64,000 nucleotides of DNA from Undibacterium sp. (GCF_030651495.1 NZ_JAUSFI010000101.1:62001-126000); one strand, 5' to 3'. Shown: positions 53,092 to 62,999, numbered from the stretch's first letter. Notes: generated by a model not told the origin, from the letters alone. Numbers and translations: made by a program.

Positions 53092-55642
53092 TTGCCGTAT
53101 CCAGCACAACCGGCAGCGTCAACAAACGCTGCAATAATTCGCTGCTGGCCTTGTCTGACGCGCCTCTTTTTAATGAATTTTGCAATACTTCCACCTGCAT
53201 TTGCAAACGTTCACGCGACAACGCTATCGGGCTATCGATACCGGATAAAATCTCCAGATGGAGTAAGGCAGAATCAAAATTGGCAGTATTTTTTTGCAAT
53301 AATTCACGATACTGTTGATCGTCATTTTCCAGGGCTATTAACGCAGCCTGAAAACGTGCCTCCAGAGCGGCATTCAGTTTGGCTGGCAATTCTTCCAGCG
53401 CATTCCAGTCGCTGGAAATTTTTGTTATCTGTTGCACGGCATTGTCGTCTTTTGCATTTTGAGACAGCATCTGCTCCAATGCCTGACAGACAGACAGCTT
53501 GTTAAGACAACACTGTTGAGTCACTTGTCTCTGCTGATCTAGCAAGATGTCGCTGCGTTTTTTTAATGCCATAACAGCGTTCTGATAGCGCTGTTCGATA
53601 GCCGCTTCTTCCGCACGGGGCACTGCCGCGGTTTTTTTCCAGGTGCTGGCGGTTTGCTGTAGCAATTGATCAACGTTCATGTCTGAGACATCGGCCGCCT
53701 GTTCCAATGCGTCGCAAAGCGCCTGTTTGACGGCGAGATTGTCCTTGCGCTGCGTATCAGCTTCACCTGATGCGAGTTTGCGCTGTGCGAACAAATTATC
53801 GCAAGCGGCACGGTACTTTTCCCACAATGCCTGCTCGTCTTTCCGTCGCAAGGGCACAGAACTGGCCTGGGCTTGCCAGCGTTCCTGCAAGCCACGCAGT
53901 TGATCTGTCGCAGCTCTTTGCATTGGATCTAAGGCATTGACTTCAGCGATCAACGCTTCACGGGCGACGATTTCTTCTTGCCTGCGCTGCTCCAAAGGTA
54001 GGCGCAATAACTGTAAGCGAGCTTCAAATTCGGCATCGAGGCGGGTTTTATGTTTGCGATCGACATGCCCGAGTTTTTTCCAATTTTGTTGTGCCTGCAT
54101 GCAGAAATTGGCAATCAATTTCCAATCTGGCACGCCTTGCAATAAATCAGCGGCACTGGCATTCATCTCAGCGAGCATCGCCTCGGCCGCTGCCAGATTG
54201 ATTTTTCTCTGTTCTGCCTGCTCTTGAAAATACAAGGCTGCCGGTGCATACGCCGTATTGCACGCGGCATCAAAACGTTCCCACAAGTCTTTGCTGGCCG
54301 CGCCGCTGGTGGCTTCCATTTCTTTCCAGCGCTCACGCAATGCGGCTACTTTTTTGGCCAATTCATTGGGTGCCAAAGACAAGGTGGGCAACTCATCCAG
54401 CGCTTTAATCAGCTCATCTCTGGAGACATCACCACCCCACTTTGCCCATCCCTGCAAATAATTCAGCTCGCTACGCGCCTGAAATAATCGGTTCTTTTGT
54501 TCCGCGCTCAAGCCCACCGTTTTGACATCGACAGCACGTAACTCCCGGTCAAACTTTCTCGCCGCTTGTACGCTCCCCTGCTCCAGTGCGTCTTCCATGC
54601 CCTGTATCGCAGCGATGATCTGCGCTGGTGTCAGAGCCGGAGAATTTTTCTCGACAGGCAGGCTTTTGACCTGCACCGTTGGCGCCTGGTCGGGAACGGC
54701 TGTGTCTGTCGTCAAACCCTCTGCCGAACACAGCGCTGCCTCACTCTGCATATCGGCCTGTTTGCCGGCCTCGGCTTTGCGTGCTTCGTCTTTTTGGTGT
54801 TTTTCTTGTTTTTGCAGCTCTTGTTGCGCTTGTTTTTGTACTTGTTGTTGCGTGATTTCCCAGCGTTGGCGCTGCTGCTGGATTTTGCTGCTACATTCAG
54901 TCACCACACTCTTCGGCAAAGAAGCCGATCCGGCCTGTGCCAGACAGAAATCCAACTCTTGCTGCCAGGCTGACAGTCGCTGTCCCAGTGATTCCTCGAT
55001 ACCACTCTCATCGACGGTCTCTTGATTGAATTGATTGAATTGATTGAGTTGATTGAGCAGATCCAGCACGCGTCGCTGCAAGGCCGTTTGCGCCAGCAAT
55101 TTAACGTCGATGTCATGGCGCAGCTGATCAAATTGCGGCTTGAGCAAAGCGGGAAACGCCAGCAAAGCCGCACGGCGTTTATCCAGATCAATCACCTGAT
55201 TCGATATCAGAGACGCCTGTGCCAGCAGGGAACTTGCCTGCTCGATACATAACTGGGCCAGTTGCTCTTGCCGGCTGGTCTGTGCGATCAGATCGAGTCG
55301 GGTTTGCATCAGTTTCGCCACGCGTTTGTCGTTGTTGCGCATCGCTGCCCTGACTTTTTCCAGCCCGCTCTGGCTATGTACCCATTGCGCCGCCTTAAAA
55401 CGGCCATCGGCAAAATCACAGGCTAGCAGCAGCTCTATGATTGCTGGCTCATCGTTGCCGATCTGTTCAATCTTGGCCAAAGTCGCCGCCCGCGCCTGCT
55501 CCACCTGGTTCTTTTTATTTTCCGCCAACTGCAAGCTAGCGATTTCACTCGCACTGGGAGTGGATGGCTTGCCAGCGGCTTTGCTAACCGGTTTATCATT
55601 TTTAGGACGACGAAAGCTAAACTGCGAGAGAAATTCGAACAT
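53045..55642 (-). CDS. DUF349-repeat protein
   Basis: 865-residue, mostly helical cytoplasmic protein with several DUF349 repeats ('LRERWKEMEATSGAASKDLW', 'NWKKLGHVDRKHKTRLDAEF', 'QERWQAQASSVPLRRKDEQ'). Charged Gln/Lys/Glu-rich coiled-coil stretches fill about 270-330. A microsatellite of about 9 bp encodes NQLNQFNQFNQ near residue 200. Start ATG 55642 (MFEFLSQFSFRR) fits the family, though no clear ribosome site precedes it. Function is poorly known; relatives bind or stabilise other proteins or RNA. Encoded alone between the catabolic pair and a REP-like element. Confidence 0.85.
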   Translation of the reverse strand: MFEFLSQFSFRRPKNDKPVSKAAGKPSTPSASEIASLQLAENKKNQVEQARAATLAKIEQIGNDEPAIIELLLACDFADGRFKAAQWVHSQSGLEKVRAAMRNNDKRVAKLMQTRLDLIAQTSRQEQLAQLCIEQASSLLAQASLISNQVIDLDKRRAALLAFPALLKPQFDQLRHDIDVKLLAQTALQRRVLDLLNQLNQFNQFNQETVDESGIEESLGQRLSAWQQELDFCLAQAGSASLPKSVVTECSSKIQQQRQRWEITQQQVQKQAQQELQKQEKHQKDEARKAEAGKQADMQSEAALCSAEGLTTDTAVPDQAPTVQVKSLPVEKNSPALTPAQIIAAIQGMEDALEQGSVQAARKFDRELRAVDVKTVGLSAEQKNRLFQARSELNYLQGWAKWGGDVSRDELIKALDELPTLSLAPNELAKKVAALRERWKEMEATSGAASKDLWERFDAACNTAYAPAALYFQEQAEQRKINLAAAEAMLAEMNASAADLLQGVPDWKLIANFCMQAQQNWKKLGHVDRKHKTRLDAEFEARLQLLRLPLEQRRQEEIVAREALIAEVNALDPMQRAATDQLRGLQERWQAQASSVPLRRKDEQALWEKYRAACDNLFAQRKLASGEADTQRKDNLAVKQALCDALEQAADVSDMNVDQLLQQTASTWKKTAAVPRAEEAAIEQRYQNAVMALKKRSDILLDQQRQVTQQCCLNKLSVCQALEQMLSQNAKDDNAVQQITKISSDWNALEELPAKLNAALEARFQAALIALENDDQQYRELLQKNTANFDSALLHLEILSGIDSPIALSRERLQMQVEVLQNSLKRGASDKASSELLQRLLTLPVVLDTARMQRLGQILLVSEAL

Positions 55643-55810
55643 GGCGGATGGAAAAGTAGGAAAAGAGAAAGCAAGCATCATAACAAGACTTGAGCCCAAT
55701 GGCAGCATGAAAAATCGTCCCGCGCTCCATACGCCAGATACGGCGTCAGGCAGTCACCGAAAGCAAAGCCGCCCGATCATCGGTGAAAACTCAACGTATG
55801 CCCCCTCGCT

Positions 55811-55872
55811 CGCGCACTATCCATGCGGGTTTGCGGGCACCTACCCCTGCAAGCCGCATAAACAGTGCGCGC
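55811..55872. repeat. REP-like palindrome (copy R4)
   Basis: Arms CGCGCACTATCCATGCGGG and GCCGCATAAACAGTGCGCGC, imperfect, in the 317-base gap between the DUF349 gene and the divergent amidohydrolase gene. A plus-strand promoter for the latter should lie near 55900. Confidence 0.65.
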
Positions 55873-55959
55873 TGGACGTGCATGCAATTGAGTTTTCTAG
55901 TATGTTGACGCCCAGTAGCGATAAATTGAACAACGCCCTATTTTCGAGCCAAAAACACC

Positions 55960-57279
55960 ATGAAAAAAATCACTTGCCTGCATCCCCAATGGCTGATCCC
56001 GGTAGAGCCGCACGCCACCGTCTTGACGCAGCATGCGCTGGTGATGATAGATGACAAAATCACGGCCTTGATACCTAGCGATCAGGCCTATCAACAGTAT
56101 CCGGACGCAGAGCACCAGATTCTGGCAACCCATGCCCTGCTGCCGGGCTTCGTCAACCTGCATGCCCATTCGGCGATGTGTTTACTGCGCGGCCTGGCCG
56201 ATGATCTGGCGCTGATGGATTGGCTCAATCAGCACATCTGGCCAGCGGAAAAACAACATGTATCGGATGAATTTGTGTTTGATGGCAGCGTGCAGGCGAT
56301 GGCGGAAATGATTCGTGGCGGCACCACGACCGTGAATGATATGTACTTTTATCACGAAGCCGTGGCGCGCGCCGGCATACACAGCGGCATGCGGACCGTG
56401 GTCGGTTGCAGCATCCTGGAATTTCCGACCGTCTACGCGCTTGACGCCGACGACTACCTACGCAAGGCGGTGGCGGCCCAGCAGGCTTTTGCCGGGCAAA
56501 ACGGGGTGGATTTTACGCTGGCACCGCATGCACCTTACACCGTCGCCGATAGCACGTTTAAAAAAGTCATCACGCTGGCCGGGCAATTGCACATCGGTAT
56601 CCATTGCCACATCCACGAAACCTTGGATGAAGTTGAGACTAGCTTAAAGGAACATGGCGTGCGCCCGCTGGCGCGCCTACATCAGCTCGGCCTGCTCTCG
56701 CCGCAGCTGATTGCGGCCCATGTGGTGCATGCCAACGATGAGGAAATCGCCTTGCTGCAAAAAACCGGCGTCCATGTCGCACACAACCCTGCCAGCAATT
56801 TAAAACTGGCGTCCGGCTTTGCCCGCATCCATGCGATGCAAAACGCCAGCATCAACGTCGGCATCGGCACCGATGGCAGCGCCAGCAATAACAAGCTCGA
56901 CCTGCTGGGCGATTTGCGCATGGCGGCCTTGCTGGCAAAGGCTGAATCGGGCAATCCTAGCGCCCTCAATGCGCCCGCCGCGCTGGAAATGGCCACCTTG
57001 GCCGGCGCCCGGGCGCTCGGCATGGCAGAACGCATCGGCAGTCTGGTCGCCGGCAAACAGGCCGATATGATCGCGATTGATTTATCCGCGCTGGAAACCC
57101 TGCCGCTGTATGACCCGATCTCGCAAATCGTCTATGCCGCCGGACGCGAGCAAGTCAGCCACGTCTGGGTAGACGGCCGCTGCCTGATGCAGGATAGACA
57201 GCTCACTGCCTTGCATATCGGCGCGCTGGAAGAAAAAGCGCGCTGGTGGCAACAGCGTATCAGCGCCCAACAACAGTAA
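55960..57279 (+). CDS. TRZ/ATZ-family amidohydrolase (MTA/SAH deaminase-like)
   Basis: 439-residue metal-dependent deaminase of the amidohydrolase superfamily. Metal ligands are His68/His70 in GFVNLHAHSAM, His in HCHIHET, 'AAHVVHAND' and Asp in GIGTDGSASNN. The closest described group deaminates 5'-methylthioadenosine or S-adenosylhomocysteine, acting in purine/methionine salvage in the cytoplasm, but the family also contains triazine hydrolases, so the substrate is uncertain. Length is typical. Monocistronic, followed by REP-like elements. Confidence 0.87.
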   Translation: MKKITCLHPQWLIPVEPHATVLTQHALVMIDDKITALIPSDQAYQQYPDAEHQILATHALLPGFVNLHAHSAMCLLRGLADDLALMDWLNQHIWPAEKQHVSDEFVFDGSVQAMAEMIRGGTTTVNDMYFYHEAVARAGIHSGMRTVVGCSILEFPTVYALDADDYLRKAVAAQQAFAGQNGVDFTLAPHAPYTVADSTFKKVITLAGQLHIGIHCHIHETLDEVETSLKEHGVRPLARLHQLGLLSPQLIAAHVVHANDEEIALLQKTGVHVAHNPASNLKLASGFARIHAMQNASINVGIGTDGSASNNKLDLLGDLRMAALLAKAESGNPSALNAPAALEMATLAGARALGMAERIGSLVAGKQADMIAIDLSALETLPLYDPISQIVYAAGREQVSHVWVDGRCLMQDRQLTALHIGALEEKARWWQQRISAQQQ

Positions 57280-57344
57280 ATGAAAGCCAGCGCCGATGAC
57301 GGCAGTCAATTTAAAACGAGGGCAAGCCCGCTAGCACACCGCTA

Positions 57345-57451
57345 GCGCATATCCCATGCGGCTTTCGGGGGTGCCTGCCCGCTCACGCATATCCCATGGG
57401 GGTTGCAGGCTAGGCATGCTGAAAACCCGCATGGGATATGCGTAAGCGGGC
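57345..57451. repeat. Cluster of three REP-like arms (copy R5)
   Basis: Arms at 57345-57363, 57377-57402 and 57426-57451. The second and third form a hairpin of 26 bp with two mismatches, with the core CGCATATCCCATG, followed by a T tract (a possible terminator of the amidohydrolase gene). Confidence 0.82.
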
Positions 57452-57482
57452 AGGTGCTGATTTTTTTACAGAGCAATAACGG

Positions 57483-57926
57483 CTACTGCAGCTTCCACAG
57501 CGCAAACACCATGACATCCAGCAGCAGCAAGATCAGGTAGGGGAAAGCGACCGTCGGGCGCGCCGCATTGTTGGCGTATTCGCACAGCAGGCCCATCGCA
57601 CTTGGCCGCGTTCTCAGCCACTCGCTATGCAGCTGGAACGGCTGGCATGCGCCACTATCGTGATGCAAGCCTTGCTTCAAACCTGCTTCCACTTGCAAGA
57701 TCCGCGCGCCCAGGCGCGCCTGATAGGTTCTGAATATCCCCTCCTGCAGCCAAAAAATCAGCACAAAGAGCGCTGCCAGGATCAGGTTAAAAGTCAGCAT
57801 CAATCCTGTGGCAAAGAGCACCAGACACACCAGTTTGATCAGCAATGCGCCGCGTTCATACTGTTCATATTGGCTTTGTAAGGCTAGCCACTCCTGGCCC
57901 AGCATGGGGGTAATGTGCGCGGTCAT
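57483..57926 (-). CDS. Small membrane protein of unknown function
   Basis: 147-residue protein with hydrophobic segments at about 28-63 (two helices) and 122-145, and a cytoplasmic or periplasmic loop with one Cys pair. I do not recognise a family. It is preceded in the same direction by the SpmAB-like gene at a distance of 24 bases, so cotranscription is likely. Confidence 0.68.
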   Translation of the reverse strand: MTAHITPMLGQEWLALQSQYEQYERGALLIKLVCLVLFATGLMLTFNLILAALFVLIFWLQEGIFRTYQARLGARILQVEAGLKQGLHHDSGACQPFQLHSEWLRTRPSAMGLLCEYANNAARPTVAFPYLILLLLDVMVFALWKLQ

Positions 57927-57950
57927 CGTCAGAAAATCCTGGTAAAAAAA

Positions 57951-59189
57951 TCAATGGAAAAATAGGTAGGCAACAAAAATCGCCGCCACCACACCGGCAA
58001 AATCGGCCAGTAAACCCATGGGTATCGCGTAGCGGGTCTTGCGTATGCCGACCGAGCCGAAATACAGCGCGACGATATAAAACGTCGTATCGGCCGAGCC
58101 CTGAAAAACACAGGCGAGGCGGCCGACAAAGGAATCGACCCCATAGGTTTTCATGGTATCGACCATCATCGCCTTCGAGCCGCTGCCGCTTAAAGGCTTC
58201 ATCAGCGCAGTCGGCAAGGCGGGCGTGAAATCGGTATTGATGCCAAGCTGGGTGAACACCCAGGTAAATCCCGAAACGATCAGGCCCAGGACGCCAGAAT
58301 TGCGCAAGACGCCAATCGCCACCAGCATCCCCACCAGATACGGGATAATCGTCAGTGAAGTCTGGATGCCGCCCTTGGCGCCTTCAATAAATGCCTCGTA
58401 TACATTGACCCGCTTATGCAACGCCGCCAGCATGAAGGCGATGATGACAGAGAACAGCAACAAGTTACTGCTTAGCTTAGAAAACAGCTCAATTTCAGCC
58501 CGGCTCATATACTGGCTCAGGTACCAGACCATGCCGATGATAAAGGCGCTGATGCCGCCCAACCAGCCCAGCACCACGCCATTGAGCAGATTCAGCCGCT
58601 GCCGGATAGCGACGCCGATCAGACCCACTAGCGTGGCGACATAGGTGGCGATCATGCAGGGGATAAAAATATCCGACGGATCATGCGCGCCCAGCACCGC
58701 CCGCTGCGCCATGATCGCCAGCGGGATCAGGGTCAAGCCGGAGGTATGCAGCACCAGAAACATGATTTGCGCATCGCTGGCTTCCTCCTTGTTGGGATTG
58801 AGGCTTTGCAGGCTCTCCATCGCCTTCAGCCCAAACGGCGTGGCGGCATTATCCAGCCCCAGCAAATTGGCTGAAAAATTCATCACCATGTGCCCGTTGG
58901 CGGGATGGTTTTTCGGCACGCCAGGAAAAATACGCGCAAAAAAAGGCGCAATGATGCGAGCGATAAAATTCACCACGCCGGCCTTCTCGCCGATATTCAT
59001 GATGCCGAGCCAAAGCGTCATCACGCCGGCCAATGGCAGCGCGATATCCATGACAGCGGTTTTGGCGGAGTCAAAGCTGCCGTCAATAATGCGTTTAAAG
59101 ATTTCCACGTCGCCCAGAAACAGCCATTGCGCCAAGGCCGCGATGAAGCCAATCAGAAAGAAGCCAGTCCAGATGGTGTTAAGTGCCAT
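57951..59189 (-). CDS. Nucleoside-recognition membrane protein, SpmA-SpmB fusion
   Basis: 412-residue polytopic membrane protein consisting of two Gate/nucleoside-recognition domains, equivalent to SpmA plus SpmB of Bacillus. Motifs include 'MNFSANLLGLDNAATPFGLK' and 'FQGSADTTFYIVALYFGSVG'. Start ATG 59189 with an AGG element; an upstream TTG at 59219 is also open. In Gram-negative bacteria the role is unknown; a transport or spore-maturation-like cell-envelope role is assumed from the name only. Confidence 0.9.
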   Translation of the reverse strand: MALNTIWTGFFLIGFIAALAQWLFLGDVEIFKRIIDGSFDSAKTAVMDIALPLAGVMTLWLGIMNIGEKAGVVNFIARIIAPFFARIFPGVPKNHPANGHMVMNFSANLLGLDNAATPFGLKAMESLQSLNPNKEEASDAQIMFLVLHTSGLTLIPLAIMAQRAVLGAHDPSDIFIPCMIATYVATLVGLIGVAIRQRLNLLNGVVLGWLGGISAFIIGMVWYLSQYMSRAEIELFSKLSSNLLLFSVIIAFMLAALHKRVNVYEAFIEGAKGGIQTSLTIIPYLVGMLVAIGVLRNSGVLGLIVSGFTWVFTQLGINTDFTPALPTALMKPLSGSGSKAMMVDTMKTYGVDSFVGRLACVFQGSADTTFYIVALYFGSVGIRKTRYAIPMGLLADFAGVVAAIFVAYLFFH

Positions 59190-59367
59190 GTTGCCTATTG
59201 TTAAGTAAATTTGAGCCAAAATTGCGGCGGATGCCCGATGAAATCATTGGCGACACCTGAGGTCTTGATACATCTTGTTGCAAATTTTGTGACTCATTGC
59301 GCCAATTAAGTCGTCCAGATCGGTCTCTGTAGCGTTATCAGAGCTAAGCGCATCAAAGGAGCTTAGT

Positions 59368-59865
59368 ATGAAATCGACCCCAATCATTAAAAAATTATTC
59401 TTCACCGGCCTGCTTATGTGCGCCGGGTTCAGCACGCTCGCTACTGCCCATGATCGCGGCTGGGACCGCGATCATGGCTGGCAGCCAAGGCCGGTATATC
59501 AGCGTGAAGTGATACGCCCGCACAACTACATTTATTATCCAGCGCAACAAGTCTATTTTTCGCCCGCCAACAACAACTGGTTTTGGGCCAGCGGCAACGG
59601 CTGGCAAGCCGGTGCGCGGCTTCCCGCGTATCTGAATGTCGACCTGCGCTTAGGCGGCGTTCCGGTCGCATTACGCTCAGAACGTCCCTACATTGAACAC
59701 GCTTACGTAGAGACCAGCTACGGGCGTCCATGGCGCGAATCCCATGAGTGGCGACGCTATCAGGATGATAGACACGACTATCGCCGCAATTTTGAGGGTG
59801 AACGCGAACATGGCTGGGGGCACGGCTATGGTCATGACAGACGCCAATGGCGTGATGAACGCTAG
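59368..59865 (+). CDS. Exported His/Arg/Trp-rich protein of unknown function
   Basis: 165-residue protein with a signal peptide (KKLFFTGLLMCAGFSTLATA, cleavage likely at ATA-HD). The mature part is rich in His, Arg, Trp and Tyr, with 'YYPAQQVYFSPANNNWFWAS' and a C-terminal 'GHGYGHDRRQWRDER'. Similar small envelope proteins are common in betaproteobacteria. It may bind metals through the His-rich tail. Ribosome site AAAGGAG. Confidence 0.8.
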   Translation: MKSTPIIKKLFFTGLLMCAGFSTLATAHDRGWDRDHGWQPRPVYQREVIRPHNYIYYPAQQVYFSPANNNWFWASGNGWQAGARLPAYLNVDLRLGGVPVALRSERPYIEHAYVETSYGRPWRESHEWRRYQDDRHDYRRNFEGEREHGWGHGYGHDRRQWRDER

Positions 59866-59872
59866 TTGAGCT

Positions 59873-60529
59873 TTAATTTCCGGCTACGCTGGCCGCCATA
59901 TTGATGGAAAAGCCGAGTATCGCCAAATTGAAAAAAAAGCTAAGAACCGATTGTCCCAGCACCGTTTTGCGCATCTGTCGGGACATGATCGCCACATCCG
60001 AGGTTTGTACCGCTACCGCGATGGTAAATGAAAAATACAAAAAATCCCAATAATCCGGCAAGGCTTCGTCATCAGGAAAACGCAAAGGACGTTTGTGTGT
60101 CGGTGAGCCATAAAACATCAAAGCATAGTGAAAAGTAAACACGATTGCCAGTAAACACCATGAGCCAAACACCGTTGCCGCGGTTAATATATATTTAAAG
60201 AAACGGCTATCCGGGGATAGTCCTTTCATATTTGATAACTCAAATACAATCGCAATCAGGCTGACGATGGCGCAGAACGATATGATGACTAAGACGGCAA
60301 CAGCGCCCTCGTCCTCTTGTTGCGCCAACTTGCGGATATTTTCATGGCTGTCGCTCAGCATCAGCCAGGCCATCAGCACCAGATAAGACCACGCAGCGAC
60401 GTTCCAGCCGGCTAAAGCGCGTGTCATCAGCCCCCAATGTGTCGGCAGCAATAAAAACGCTAAAAAACCAAACAAAAAGGTAATCACTAAACGCGGTCGA
60501 CTGTGGATAAATTTCGTCAAAAAATGCAT
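59873..60529 (-). CDS. DUF1345 membrane protein
   Basis: 218-residue membrane protein with about five helices and the family segment 'PDYWDFLYFSFTIAVAVQTSDV'. That pattern resembles a potassium-channel pore region. Start ATG 60529 gives MHFLTKFIHSRPRL; the upstream in-frame codons to 60601 lack features. Convergent with the exported protein at 59368, separated by 7 bases. Function unknown. Confidence 0.85.
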   Translation of the reverse strand: MHFLTKFIHSRPRLVITFLFGFLAFLLLPTHWGLMTRALAGWNVAAWSYLVLMAWLMLSDSHENIRKLAQQEDEGAVAVLVIISFCAIVSLIAIVFELSNMKGLSPDSRFFKYILTAATVFGSWCLLAIVFTFHYALMFYGSPTHKRPLRFPDDEALPDYWDFLYFSFTIAVAVQTSDVAIMSRQMRKTVLGQSVLSFFFNLAILGFSINMAASVAGN

Positions 60530-60714
60530 TGTAATCGCTCTATCACCAAAAAAATATGCCACCAAAAGTGGATTAAATATATTGCAAAATGCATGAAACA
60601 CGCAAAGAGTCTGACCGCGTAGTATATAGTAGACAGTATGTTATTTATGGACAACAAATAGCCTGGCAATCTGGCGTAAATTTATTACACTGTCACTATG
60701 ATGAGATCACGATC

Positions 60715-61041
60715 ATGAGCAAGCAGCATCACTACTTGTCATTGCATAAAGTTACAGCAGGAATGGTATTAGCTGATAACCTGCTAGATAAGCTTGGCCA
60801 CGTGCTGTTACCCTCAGGAACAGCCTTAACCGAAACAATGTTGACGTCTTTGGCTCACCACAATATCCATCAGCTGTCTATTTTAATAGACAATGCGAAT
60901 GAATCAGAGCATGACTACGCTGGCGAGCGTCAAATAAAATTGGACCGTCTTGCCATATTGTTCAGGCAGGCGCCTTATGATCCACCCACCAGTACTTTGC
61001 TGGCGTATGTGCAAAAATACCGTTCGGGTGGCGCACTATGA
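60715..61041 (+). CDS. Small protein with an HD-GYP-associated N-terminal-like fold (unknown)
   Basis: 108-residue protein beginning MSKQHHYLSLHKVTAGMVLA, followed by 'DKLGHVLLPSGTALTETMLT', the pattern of the DUF3391-like N-terminal region found before HD-GYP or HDOD domains. It overlaps the HDOD gene by four bases (ATGA), so the two act together, possibly as a split version of a two-domain regulator. Ribosome site is weak. Confidence 0.75.
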   Translation: MSKQHHYLSLHKVTAGMVLADNLLDKLGHVLLPSGTALTETMLTSLAHHNIHQLSILIDNANESEHDYAGERQIKLDRLAILFRQAPYDPPTSTLLAYVQKYRSGGAL

Positions 61042-61904
61042 CCCTATTCTCATCAGACAATCTCGATATACACATCTTGCTTGACGATGTCATCAAACAG
61101 ATCAAGGATTTACCGACCTTGCCGGCGGTTGCCCAAGATATGCTCAGCAATTTGGATAACGAGGATACCAGTCTCGAGGCGATCTGCGCCAAGGTCGCCG
61201 AAGACCAGTCGCTGGCCGCAAAAACTTTAAAACTCGCCAATTCTTCTTTTTACGGCACCAATTCAAAAGTAGTGACCTTGCAGCAAGCGGTATCCATGTT
61301 GGGTATAAAGAATGTCAAAAATCTCATCCGGATGACGATACTGAGCAATAGTTTCCCAGTGTCACGTTGTCGCGGTTTTGATTTTGAGGCATTTTGGCGA
61401 CATAGCGTTGCGACAGCAATTTGTGCAGAACTCATCTCGCGTACCTTGCACATGAAGCACGATTTTGCTTTTACTGCAGGGTTATTGCATGATATCGGCA
61501 AGCTAGTTTTAGTGACGCGTTTTCCCAAAGAATATGCAGAAGTGATCACATTTCAGGCGCGACAGGATTGTCATCTACGGGATGCCGAACAAGCCGTTTT
61601 AGGCGTTGACCATGTAGCGGCCGGATTGATACTTGCCATCCACTGGCAGTTTTCTGACGCGATTCAGGATGCGATTCGAGGGCATCACGATCCTGACAAA
61701 AAAGATTTAAATTCGGTAGCGGCTATCGTGCACGTTGCGAACTCTATCGTTCATGCGCTTGATCTCAGTCAGACTAAAAATGATCTGGTTCCCTTGCTGT
61801 CGCAAGCCGCTTGGGATACGCTAGCATTAACTGAAGCCGACTATCTATCGATTTTTCGTGAGACTGAATTACGCTTTGAGGCAATGAATCAAATTTTGCT
61901 GTAA
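61038..61904 (+). CDS. HDOD-domain signalling protein
   Basis: 288-residue protein filled by one HDOD domain: 'IKDLPTLPAVAQDML', 'EDQSLAAKTLKLANSSFYG', 'VTLQQAVSMLGIKNVKNLI', and an HD-like core 'FAFTAGLLHDIGKLVLVTRF' with 'IRGHHDPDK'. HDOD proteins are regulators in cell-cycle, motility and c-di-GMP pathways; here both neighbours (DUF3391-like protein, GGDEF protein) fit that setting. Confidence 0.9.
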   Translation: MTLFSSDNLDIHILLDDVIKQIKDLPTLPAVAQDMLSNLDNEDTSLEAICAKVAEDQSLAAKTLKLANSSFYGTNSKVVTLQQAVSMLGIKNVKNLIRMTILSNSFPVSRCRGFDFEAFWRHSVATAICAELISRTLHMKHDFAFTAGLLHDIGKLVLVTRFPKEYAEVITFQARQDCHLRDAEQAVLGVDHVAAGLILAIHWQFSDAIQDAIRGHHDPDKKDLNSVAAIVHVANSIVHALDLSQTKNDLVPLLSQAAWDTLALTEADYLSIFRETELRFEAMNQILL

Positions 61905-61994
61905 GCAAGCGCCATTTACGCCAATCGAAGAATGTCGTCATCACGCCCTTTTCGATTAACCAATATTGAATAAAAAAATTATTCTTCTCTGTTC

Positions 61995-62999
61995 ATGTAC
62001 CTGGAAAAAACTATTTTGGAACAACTGATGTACTTCAGGGATGCTGATTACAAGATTGATAGCATTCAATTATTTCGCGACATTTCGCCAGAAAATCGCC
62101 ATCAAATAGCCCGTATCATCAAAAATTGTTTTATCGTAAAAGCCAAAGCTGGACAAATCGTATTGGATCCCTATAGTTCCGGTGCACGTTTATACATCGT
62201 TCTTAAAGGGGCTCTGGGCAATACGGTCGTCAATCAGGAAACGAATAACCTGGAAAACGCCAAAACGCAATATCTTCCGGGAGAATGCGTAGGCGAAATT
62301 TCAGTACTCGATGAAGAAATATATTCCAGCACTATTTCTGCTCTATGCGATAGCGAATTATTGGTGATCGAAGCAGAAACCATGTGGAAGCTGATTGACG
62401 AATCGAACGGAGTTGCCAGAAACTTACTGCAATTGCTCTCTTTTCGCATCCGCGCGGCTAACGCACAGATGCGAAATCGTCAAAAAGTGGGAGAATTCTA
62501 TCGCCAGCTTTCCATGGTGGATGGACTGACAGGCTTGCACAATCGCGCCTGGCTTAATACGCAGTTACCCAGCATGATAGAAAATGCACACGCCACAGGC
62601 AATTCACTCAGCATCATCATGGTCGATCTTGATCATTTTAAGCGCTTCAATGACGAATATGGCCACATCATGGGCGACGACGCCTTACAGGCAGCCGCCA
62701 AAGTACTCAATGCAGGCTTGCGTCCAAGCGACTTCGCAGCACGCTATGGGGGGGAAGAAATGATTGTTATTTTACCGAATACCAATCAACAATCGGCCTT
62801 GGTTGTGGCAGAAAGACTCTGTATCCGGCTGAAAAAAACCAGGGTTTTTGCAGATATGCAAAAACCTTTACCCCATGTCACTGCCTCATTTGGTCTGGCG
62901 ACATTACAGGAAGGCCAGGACGGCTCTGCATTCATCGGAACGGCAGATGCAGCACTGTATCGCGCCAAAGACGCCGGACGCAATCAGGTTTCCCTGTAG
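61995..62999 (+). CDS. Cyclic-nucleotide-binding plus GGDEF diguanylate cyclase
   Basis: 334-residue protein. Residues about 25-140 form a cNMP-binding-like domain ('IVLDPYSSGARLYIVLKGAL', 'GECVGEISVLDEE'). The GGDEF domain has GGEEM at 252-256 in place of GG(D/E)EF and an upstream inhibitory-site RPSD (243-246) five residues before it. The Met instead of Phe is a known tolerated variant, so cyclase activity is likely. It may link a bound small ligand to c-di-GMP production. Start ATG at 61995 has no strong ribosome site. Confidence 0.9.
   Translation: MYLEKTILEQLMYFRDADYKIDSIQLFRDISPENRHQIARIIKNCFIVKAKAGQIVLDPYSSGARLYIVLKGALGNTVVNQETNNLENAKTQYLPGECVGEISVLDEEIYSSTISALCDSELLVIEAETMWKLIDESNGVARNLLQLLSFRIRAANAQMRNRQKVGEFYRQLSMVDGLTGLHNRAWLNTQLPSMIENAHATGNSLSIIMVDLDHFKRFNDEYGHIMGDDALQAAAKVLNAGLRPSDFAARYGGEEMIVILPNTNQQSALVVAERLCIRLKKTRVFADMQKPLPHVTASFGLATLQEGQDGSAFIGTADAALYRAKDAGRNQVSL

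Noticed and set aside
54224..55025. Long plus-strand frames opposite the DUF349 gene
   Set aside because: Antisense shadows with Cys/Ser-rich composition produced by the Gln/Glu/Ala-rich coding strand.
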